Assembly (NCBI RefSeq): GCF_000350225.1
Contig: NW_005179222.1
Location: 74,095-138,094 of the forward strand
DNA length: 64,000 nt
Direction: 5' to 3'
Source: Chondrus crispus
Lineage: Eukaryota > Rhodophyta > Florideophyceae > Gigartinales > Gigartinaceae
The position numbers and the translations under genes are program-made. Under the pieces are notes generated by a model. That model was not told the DNA's origin, did not search any database, and saw nothing but the letters and a program-made list of their open reading frames with translations. Below, piece by piece: positions 43,170 through 51,800 of the stretch. Position 1 is the first letter of the stretch. Each line of letters begins with the position of its first letter.

Positions 43170-43400
43170 AGTGTCCTTCAGTGATGATCGGAGAGAAAAA
43201 AGTGATATTTTGCAGTGATTCTGAGCGACCTCACTCGTTTTGCGTGCACAGTAGTGATGATCACAACACTGTTGTGAATGTTCACATCACTGAAGTGATC
43301 ACTCACTCAAATTCAAGTGATGAAATCACCAAAAAACATCACTTTTTCTACCTGCTGGTCACCATCCCTCACCATTTCTCAGTGATTGAAAAATCATCAC
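43170..43400. repeat. AGTGAT/ATCACT word cluster, right
   Basis: At least ten direct and inverted copies of AGTGAT and ATCACT, including AGTGATGATCAC and GAAGTGATCACTCACTC, upstream of the piggyBac/YqaJ start. It mirrors the cluster at 17,190-17,365, past the gene's other end. Confidence 0.6.
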
Positions 43401-43439
43401 TCTGGGAGCATAGGGATAGCGGCTTGAGAATCGCAGTTT

Positions 43440-44755
43440 ACTGGGCGCGTCGACTGAGTGGAATCTTCTGCAGCGTACAAAAGAGGGAAATAGGTGATTT
43501 TGTCTTCAGGAAAGGTCTGTGTTTAGGAAGCGTCAGTGGGCGCGAAACGCAGCCTGATGCGCGCCACTACTTCGCTCATGGCGATGCTATCGGCATGAGA
43601 CATGCATGCATGGGACGTATGCACGGGTTGACGATGAATAGGTAGGATACTGTACCCAGGGTACAAGATGGTACAGGATGGACATGGATACATGCCGTTT
43701 CGAAAGCAATGCAGGCCTGTTGCGTGGTGAAGGCCGCCAGCTGTTGAAGGTGGTGTGGAAACGAGCCAATTGCTGCGCAATGGCAGTGGCAATAGGTAGC
43801 TCAGGCACGTGCCTCAGGAGGCACGGTGCCCTTCTCTGGCCAGATCTTGAGATATAGAGAGAGAGAGAGTACGGGCGCATACGTATCATGGTATGGTAAG
43901 GGAATGAGAGGCGTTCGTTGAAGAGATGGTGCGAGATGCACGGTTCTGTATCAAAAAAAAAAACAAGCAAGTGCAACTCAATGACAGAAGAAAGTAGAGG
44001 ATGGGTGCCAAGTATGTAACATGTTAGGCTACGGCGCGTCGCTCTCTCCTGTCTCGGCCGCCGGCTTCAACAAGAGCAACAAGGGCAAAAAAAGGCAACA
44101 GGCACTGTCGTTGTTGAATTATGTACACGTCAATAGTTTGTTTTTATGTTCCCCCAACCGCGGGGGGAAGAGATTCAGAACTGTTAGCGAAAAAACCTGA
44201 CACTACTATATACACACACGAGGTTGCGACAGAGAAAAAATTAGACGAAACGTCGCAAGGGGCAGGTATCACCGATTCAAACCCGGGACGACCTGGGGCT
44301 GCTCCATATCCTCATCGTCCTTGATCCTAACAAAGCGTCCCTTCACGCGGGGCCGTGCATCGGCGAGCTTCTTGCGGCAGTCGTAGCGAATAAGTTTTCC
44401 AAACCTGCGCTCTCTGCGCTTTTGCCTAAACCTGACCAACGCAGCCTCCCTGGTCTTCTTCTTAAACTCGCGAATGAGCTCCTGCTTCTCGTGCTCGATA
44501 CGATCCTTTCGCTCTGCCTAATTCTCGGGCTTGACGGCGCCCTGGGGGCGGTGTTGCATGTGCCCGGCATGGGCGGGCGGCATGACCATGCCTTGAGGGA
44601 AGCCCGGGTGCTGGGGACCGGCAAACATGACCATGCCTTGCGGGGCATACATGGGCCCGGGGGCGGAGGGCATCATCATTTGCGGGTGCTGACCGATCAT
44701 GAACATGCCGTGCGGGTGCTGGTGGGGGTGCGACGGGGGGAAGAAGGGGTGCTGG
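43440..44755 (-). repeat. inverted duplication, left arm
   Basis: Matches 47,440-48,740 in reverse complement over about 1.3 kb, roughly 80% by eye. It includes the C-terminal half of a CCT-domain gene and its downstream flank. Shared landmarks are GTACACGTCAATAGTTTG, ACTACTATATACACACA and CACGGGTTGACGATGAATA. Confidence 0.85.
43587..43976 (-). pseudogene. conserved VPELP frame, left arm
   Basis: The minus frame contains VPELPIATAIAQQLARFHTT and then FNSWRPSPRNR. The other arm (48,327-48,530) encodes VPELPVATAIAQEIARFHRN in the corresponding frame. Changes between the two are mostly conservative, so this was probably once coding. It may be the last exon of an unknown gene lying downstream of the CCT gene. 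I recognise no family. Confidence 0.4.
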
Positions 44756-45421
44756 ACCGGGTGCTGGACGGGAGCAGCAGCAGAGGCGGCGGCGGCGGAA
44801 GCGGCGGCGGCGGGGTGCGGCGGGACAGTTCCTTGGTCCTTGGGGTCGGAGGAGGAGACGGTGTGTGGAGATTGTGGAGTTACCGGGGAGGAGTTGGAAG
44901 GGACGTTTGCGTCGCCGCTGTTTGGCGAGACGTGTCGTTGTTGGTGGTGTGCGGAGTGCGGAAGCGGGGAGGAGGATGTGGCGGGGGAGGCGAGGGAGGC
45001 GGGAGGCATGTGCTTGTCTTGGTGGGGGCGGTGGTGGTCGGCGGGGTCAGCTGCGGGGGAGACGTGTGTGGGCATGTTGAGAAACTCGCGCCGGACGGCC
45101 TCCTTAGCGGCGGCCTGGAGGTAGGGGCTCGAGANNNNNNNNNNNNNNNNNNNNNNNNNNNNNNNNNNNNNNNNNNNNNNNNNNNNNNNNNNNNNNNNNN
45201 NNNNNNNNNNNNNNNNNNNNNNNNNNNNNNNNNNNNNNNNNNNNNNNNNNNNNNNNNNNNNNNNNNNNNNNNNNNNNNNNNNNNNNNNNNNNNNNNNNNN
45301 NNNNNNNNNNNNNNNNNNNNNNNNNNNNNNNNNNNNNNNNNNNNNNNNNNNNNNNNNNNAGGGGGCCGGATGGGGAAGGTGGGTGGAGTGGAAACGGCGG
45401 CGACTGTTGGAGCGGACGCAT
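44269..45421 (-). pseudogene. CCT-domain protein, copy A (gap and in-frame stop)
   Basis: Minus strand. A candidate start is the ATG at 45,421 (MRPLQQSPPFPLHPP), but the frame across the 225-N gap is unknown. After the gap come LQAAAKEAVRREFLNMPTHV, a Pro/His/Ala-rich region, and Met/Gly/Pro-rich repeats such as PQGMVMFAG and PQGMVMPPA. One TAG interrupts at 44,518-44,520, where the other copy has CAG. The same frame then runs on through a full CCT domain ([40 protein letters not shown]) to a TGA at 44,269-44,271. CCT domains of the CONSTANS/TOC1 type bind DNA with NF-Y-like partners in the nucleus. The stop could be decay, readthrough or a base error. Confidence 0.65.
45135..45359. other. 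assembly gap (225 N)
   Basis: A run of 225 N inside the low-complexity Pro/Ser-rich part of the CCT gene. The true length is unknown, so reading frames across it cannot be trusted. Confidence 0.99.
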
Positions 45422-47182
45422 GTGGGGAAGCTTCGTGGCTGACTCGCGCGAAGGAACGTGCTGCTCCCGAATATGGACCAGATTGTATCGCCTTTCCTGA
45501 TAGCTCGACGTTCACAAAGGTGACGTTAGGCTCCCACCCGGCATGTTCACTTTAGCGGTCAAGCAAATTGTGCAATTCTCATCCTTTGCGTGGCCCCCAT
45601 GCTTCGAACGCCCGTCTGCAAAGACTTGTGTACATTTGAAAAAGCGCCTTCCTGTCTTGGCACGGAATCCTGTGGTCGCCGGGTGCGATCAAAGGCGGCG
45701 TCAGGGTTGCGGAGCCCTGGTGACTCCACTTTCGATTGCGACTCTTTCCTGGGCACCAGGGGCAACCGTTGACGACGGCTGGGAGCCCGCGTTAGGTTGT
45801 TGGTGGCTGCGGGAAAGCGGGAAAGCGGGAAAGCGCCCTGCCTCACCCCAGACGCTGTTTGAGGAATGTTTGGTGTGGAATGGGGGACGTACGGGCGGCA
45901 AGTTGGGTCCCGTTCGGATCTGCTGAGCTGAACATTCGACGGCTCTTGACCAAGAATCTGCTGTGGAAGTTGAGGGACTGGAGATGGTGACGGTTTTTGT
46001 GGGTGCATTCGTAAGGAGAGCGGTGGAGAGCGGTTGCTGCGAGGGGACGTGGGGTCTGGCGGGGCAGTGTCGACGAAGGGAGGCTCGGAGAGGAACTGGA
46101 TCTTGACGAAGAAAGCGAGAGTCCCTGCTCATGCGGAGCGATTTACTCTAAATGTAGGCGAATATAAGCGTGGCAAAAGTGCTTTCCAATTTTGCTGCAG
46201 ATTTCTTCTAAAGCTTTACAGTACTTCGTAGCACGTGCGCAAGTTGATTCTCTCGTAGACTGCTGTACAGGGGGGGATCGCGCAATAGTGTTACTTGGAG
46301 TAGTGCCTCCCCCGATATAGTGCTATAGCTAGAGCTCTGTCACAGGTTATCATACTGGTTACACGTCTACACGTATATTTGTTTCAAAGCAATCAATGAT
46401 ATGTCTTTCTAACGTTCCCAATTTGTAGGAAAAATGCGGCTTCTATATAGTGCCACCCACGCAATAGTGCCACTTGTCGAGGTCTGTTCTGGTATGGCAC
46501 TATGTCGCGGGACCCCCCGGTATCACAAACGCCGTAGCAAGCGGCACCACGAGGGTGACCCCACCGCGGCTCGCCCAAAACTCCAAAACGTTGACAGCTG
46601 GCACATTTTAATTGGCTCGACTATCGCTTGGGCAAGCGACGATTTGGGCAAAGGGGGTCTGTCATGGGACTGGACCCCACCGCTGCATTCCCAATCTGTC
46701 GCGGGCGGGAACAATGTCGCGCTCAAGAGAGAAAAGCACAACCTGCGACTGTGCTCTGGCGTCCACAGCCAAGTGTCTGGGCAGTCTGGGCACGCTGTGC
46801 GTACAGGCTGATGTTGACAGGTTGATGTCAGCCTGATGTCAACATCAGCCTGTCAACTCAGTTCTACCAAAGGGGACGTCCCTTTCGGTACAACTGTCAG
46901 CACGATGAAAATCTGTTAAATTTGTAGACTGTTTTTTAGGAACATTTTTGGTTTGGGCGAGAATCTTGCGCAATTTCCGAACTTTGGGAATCGTAGAGGC
47001 GCGGTGGGGTATGCCAATTGTTGAATATCGCTACTACATATACTGTGCACATCCCTCTCCACATGTCTCCTGGCCAGGGGGCACTCCCTTTTACCACACC
47101 AATCTTGCCCAATGGCCTAAAAGTTGGTGGTTGGAAAATTGGACAAGGTTTTTCGTCCGCGGTGGCGTCACCCCGAGGGTGA
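45422..47182. other. spacer between inverted arms
   Basis: Minus-strand Pro/Ser/Gln-rich frames at 45,559-46,132 could be part of the CCT protein's N-terminus or its leader, but I cannot show it. ATAGTGCCACTTG-like words recur at about 46,285-46,330 and 46,445-46,475. A strong hairpin lies at 46,804-46,852. No gene is firmly supported. Confidence 0.4.
46804..46852. terminator. perfect 16-bp hairpin
   Basis: CAGGCTGATGTTGACA (46,804-46,819) and its exact reverse complement (46,837-46,852) enclose a 17-base loop that itself repeats TTGATGTCAGCC. It may act as an RNA structure or mark a small transposon end. A terminator role is not established. Confidence 0.4.
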
Positions 47183-47413
47183 TCAGGGTGTATAGCGGCA
47201 CCTCCTCGGCGCCTCCTCGGCGCCTTTCTTGGGTGCAAAGTTTGCACGAATGGCGATGGTGAGCCCAAGCAGGGCCATCTCGACGCCATTAAATGCGATG
47301 CCGACCCTGCCGCCCGTAAGGGCGCCGAGCTGGGCGCCGGAACGCGCGTCCGGCAAAGTGAAGGCCGACGGGTAGCGGCCGTCAGGGGAGACGGAGGACA
47401 TGCCCGACAGCAT
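47183..47413 (-). CDS. small unrecognised ORF
   Basis: 77 codons with an ATG at 47,413 and a second at codon 5 (MSSVSPDGRY). One moderately hydrophobic stretch, GIAFNGVEMALLGLTIAI, could be a membrane segment. It is followed by a basic tail containing KKGAEEAPRR. It is divergent from the CCT copy that starts next to it. I recognise no family, and it may be the first exon of a longer gene or chance. Confidence 0.25.
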   Translation of the reverse strand: MLSGMSSVSPDGRYPSAFTLPDARSGAQLGALTGGRVGIAFNGVEMALLGLTIAIRANFAPKKGAEEAPRRCRYTP

Positions 47414-47923
47414 GTTCTCCCGTCCACCACCCGGCTCAGCCCTTCTTCCTCACATCGCACCCCACCAACACCTGCACGGCATGTTCATGACCGGCCAGCA
47501 CCCGCAAATGATGCCCATGCCCCGCAACGCATGGTCATGTTTGCCGGTGCCCAGCACCCGGCCTTTCCTCAGGGCATGGTCATGCAGCCCGCCCACGCCG
47601 CCCACATGCAACACCGCCCCCAGGGCCCCGTCCAGCCCGAGACCCAGGCACACAGAAAGCTTCGCATCGAGCACGAGAAGCAGGAACCCATACGCGAGTT
47701 TAAGAAGAAGACCAGGGAGGCCGCCTTGGTTCGGTTTTGGCTAAAGCACAGAGGGCGCAGGTTTGGAACACTTATCCGGTACGACTGCCGCAAGAAGCTT
47801 GCGGATGCACAGCCCCGGGTAAAGGGACGGATCAAGGACGAAGATGATATGGAGCCGCCCCAGGTCGTCCCAGGTAAATCGGTGATAGCATCTCTCGAGG
47901 GTGGTTTTTTTGTCGCTTCTTGA
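47400..47923 (+). pseudogene. CCT-domain gene, copy B (partial)
   Basis: An N-terminally truncated second copy of the CCT gene. The frame from 47,531 carries MVMFAGAQHPAFPQGMVMQP, then [18 protein letters not shown] and [20 protein letters not shown]. Compared with copy A, several basic residues of the CCT domain are changed (WLKHRGRRF in place of RQKRRERRF) and the FV after KGR is lost. The upstream part from 47,400 is in another frame. I infer a decayed duplicate. The domain stays open to 47,923, so a short CCT peptide could still be made. Confidence 0.6.
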
Positions 47924-48740
47924 CAAAAACCTCCTGTGTGTATATAGTAGTGCCAATGTTTTCGCTAACAGTTGTGCATCTCTCTCCCCCCTTGGTTTGG
48001 GAGCATAAAACAAACTATTGACGTGTACATACTAACGACAGCGCCTGACGCTCTTTTTTTGCCCTTGTTGCTATCGTTGAAGCCGGCTGAGACAGGAGAG
48101 AGTGACGCACCGTAGCTACTTAGACCCTAGTGCAGGCAAATAGGGCAGCGACTGATGTGAATTTTCTGCCGGGAACTGGAGGGAGGGCCGTACGTCCTGG
48201 CAAAACATCCCATCCGTGAATGGAACCAGAGCGCCACACACGACGGACCTCGTCTGATTTTGTCACGAGTCAAAAGAAGCGACGTACGGTACGCACAGAA
48301 AGCCACCTCATTGTTCGTGTGTAAGGATGCATGCAAACAGCACGGCACTACAAAACAGGGTGCCACTCTCTCAAGGTGCCACTCTCTCAAGGAAGGCAGA
48401 GAGTGAGAAGGGTACCGTACCTCCTGAGGACGTGCCTGAGCTCCCTGTTGCCACCGCCATTGCGCAGGAAATCGCTCGCTTCCACAGAAACTTCAAAAGC
48501 TGTCGGCCTTCACCACACGAAACGGGATGAATCGATTTCCATCGTGTATCCTACGTATTCATCGTCAACCCGTGCATATGTCCCATGCATTTCTCATGCT
48601 CATGGGACAGGGGCCATAGCATCGCCATGAGACAGTAGCACGCATCAGGCTGCGTTTCGCCCCCACTGACGATTCCTGAAGACAGCTCATGTATTTCTCC
48701 CTTTTGCACGCCGCAGAAGATTCCAGACGACGCGGTCAAT
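47440..48740 (+). repeat. inverted duplication, right arm
   Basis: Reverse-complement partner of 43,440-44,755, with the same order: Met/Pro-rich repeats, CCT domain, TATATA-containing flank, VPELP frame, then CACGGGTTGACGATGAATA. The arms are separated by about 2.7 kb. Confidence 0.85.
48327..48530 (+). pseudogene. conserved VPELP frame, right arm
   Basis: The frame contains GTVPPEDVPELPVATAIAQE followed by IARFHRNFKSCRPSPHETG and a stop. It is the partner of 43,587-43,976 in the other arm. See that entry for why it is likely to have been coding. Confidence 0.4.
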
Positions 48741-48887
48741 AAACTGGAATTCTCAAGACTTTACATGTAAAAAAACCAAACAGGCTATCCCCACCACAGG
48801 TGCCACCACGTACCGTACAATAGAAACGTCTGTGTCTGGCCGAGAGGACAAGGGAAGAAGAATATACACACCTAGACCTATACACAC
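48741..48887. other. 3' flank of NLR-like gene
   Basis: A short gene-free stretch with a tandem ACACACCTAGACC pair (about 48,868-48,895) next to the receptor's stop codon. Confidence 0.5.
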
Positions 48888-51800
48888 CTAGACCACTAGC
48901 TTCATAATAGCCACCCGGTGGCCGGCCGCTGCAACAAAGACCCCATGATTATCGTCTACCTCCCACCAGAATACCATACTCTCCAGCTGCGCCAAAACAG
49001 CCTCAGAGCCATCCTCTCGCTCATGCACAATTTTCCCCTCGATCTCAAAAACTTCGAGCCTTTTGCGCCTATGTCCAGTGCGAGAGACGTCCTCTGCATT
49101 CAGAAATCTCTCCACGATATCTCGCCAGTCCTTCAACTTTCCGAGATGAACTGTACTCCCTTTCTCCACGTCCCAAACGCGTACGCTCTCGTCCCAGGAT
49201 CCAGATACTGCACGTTTTCCATCACCACTCATCGCAACGCTCGTCACGCAACCCGCGTGTCCAGTTAATGCGTCGCCGATTTGCAGTCCTGTGTCCACGT
49301 CCCAAACTCGTACGCTCTCGTCCTCCGATCCAGATACTGCACGTTTTCCATCACCACTCATCCCAACGCTCGTCACCCTATCCGTGTGTCCAGTTAATGC
49401 GTCGCCGATTTGCAGTCCTGTGTCCACGTCCCAAACTCGTACGCTCCTGTCCCGGGATCCAGATACTGCACGTTTTCCATCACCACTCATCGCAACGCTC
49501 TTCACCCCATCCGTGTGTCCAGTTAATGCGTCGCCGATTTGCAGTCCTGTGTCCACGTCCCAAACTCGTACGCTCCCGTCCCAGGATCCAGATACTGCAC
49601 GTTTTCCATCACCACTCATCGCAACGTGAGACACCACACTCGTGTGTCCAGTTAATGCGTCGCCGATTTGCAGTCCTGTGTCCACGTCCCAAACTCGTAC
49701 GCTCTCGTCCTCTGATCCAGATACTGCACGTTTTCCATCACCACTCATCCCAACGCTATACACCGCCTCCGTGTGTCCAGTTAATGCGTCGCCGATTTGC
49801 AGTCCTGTGTCCACGTCCCAAACTCGTACGCTTCTGTCCCGGGATCCAGATACTGCACGTTTTCGATCACCACTCATCGCAACGCTCGTCACCAGACCCG
49901 TGTGTCCAGTTAATGCGTCGCCGATTTGCAGTCCTGTGTCCACGTCCCAAACTCGTACGCTCTTGTCCCAGGATCCAGATACTGCACGTTTTCCATCACC
50001 ACTCATCGCAACACTATCCACACCATCCGTGTGTCCAGTTAATGCGTCGCCGATTTGCAGTCCTGTGTCCACGTCCCAAACTCGTACGCTCTCGTCTTCC
50101 GATCCAGATACTGCACGTTTTCCATCACTACTCATCCCAACGCTCGCCACCGAACCCGCGTGTCCAGTTAATGCGTCGCCGATTTGCAGTTCTGTGTCCA
50201 CGTCCCAAACTCGTACGCTCATGTCATCCGATCCAGATACTGCACGTTTTCCATCACCACTCATCGCAACGCTACGCACCCGCGATTCATGACCGCAGAC
50301 ACTCCACAAAATTTTCTTTTCCGATACACTCCAGAACTGTAGTGTCCCATCACCATATCCGATAACCGCATAGCGTTTGCTCATACTGACACAACCGCAC
50401 GTTAATTCTCGGCTCCCCGTTTCAAAATCGTTGCCTAATTCAGTCATCTTCGTTTCCTTGTCCGGAGACTGTGTGAAAACTGTGATCCTGGTATCGCCCG
50501 GGTTCGAATAGTGTCCATACACGCCACCCGTTGAGTCCATGCCGACTTCGTGAGCGGTACTCGGAAGCACAATCTGCTCCACCAAACTTCCTCCCGCTCG
50601 CCCTACACATTCACTCACAGGCTGCAGCCATGGTCGTGGCGTGTGTTCCTCGATTTCCTCGAGTATCCTTTGCACGCTACCTAATTCTGATGCCCTGTGC
50701 TTGATTCTTCCGTACAGTTGAAAGTAAATCCCTGCACTGCTTTCATCACAAAAAGGTACACTCAGTCGTGCAGCTCTCATCATCAATTCCATCGCATACA
50801 CCGAACCTTCTTCTCCCGTATCCCTTAAAAGGCTCTCGCTTCCTCCCGTGTTCCTCAAAAAGCTATTGAGATCCTTTACAGCTTCCTCATATTGCCACAC
50901 ACTTCCTCTCTGTATCACTGCCTTCACCCATCGCGCACTCAAGAATAGATTCTTCAGCTCCTCCACACACCCGCCCTGTTTCAGAACGCGATATGTATTC
51001 TCGAAAACATACTTCTCTCTGGCATCCTTGCCCTCTCTACCCTCGCTCTCAGTCATACCAAGCAGTCCTCTTCCCTGCCGGCATACATCTGCCAACTTCT
51101 TATACCAAACCGTTACACTTTCTTCCTTCTGCGCCTCCTGCACCGCAAAATCGTGCGTCAGATCATGCATCCGTACCCACCCACAATCCTTGTCGTAATG
51201 AAGGTCTACTAATCCAACCCTTTCCATCTGAATCGCGTACTTTTCAGCCGATTCGTAGTCCATCTCCCACAAATCTCTTACCAACGACAAAGGCATCCCG
51301 TCTTGCTTCTTCATAACACACAGACTCCGATGTATATTTCGAAACGAAAACTGACCTAACCTCTCCGCATCGCTCCCTATGCCGGACTCCACAATCTCTA
51401 GTGACGCATGTAATGTCGCGTCTAACGACAACAAATACCCATCCCCTGGACTCTCACTACGAATCGTGTTGCGGCTCTTCATCTTCGAAAGGTATGCCTC
51501 CCACGCTTGTGACTTTTCTCCCTCCCATCTATCTCTCATGTACCTGACACCCGTCCCGGCTACGTTCAGAGCCAGCGGCAAACCAGCACACAATTTCAAG
51601 ATTTCGCTCACGGCCTCTTTGCACCTCGGATCATTCGCTTCCTCCGGGTTCGCCCCGCTCGCGAGCATGAGCATGTGAACTGAATCGCTCCCTTCCCTTT
51701 CCCTCGGCTCGAAAGTCACTCGCTTACCGACCTGTTTCAGCTCTGAGTCCCTCGTGGAATACAGAAGTCTGCTCCTCTCTCGGATGTCTCCTGTGGCGGC

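Noticed and set aside
44422-45555. 377-codon plus-strand frame through the N gap
   Set aside because: It is open only because of the N run and Gly-rich antisense of the CCT gene. No family motif.
46434-46811. 125-codon plus-strand frame
   Set aside because: No family motif, no conservation in the inverted arms and overlapping frames on both strands.
49133-50293. Regularly spaced repeats resembling a CRISPR array
   Set aside because: Period 129 with no unique spacers, and inside a coding frame. These are WD40 units.
49268-50365. 365-codon plus-strand open frame across the WD40 array
   Set aside because: It is the antisense of a repeat whose unit length is a multiple of three, so one stop-free unit gives a long frame. 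The minus-strand WD40 reading has clear family motifs.
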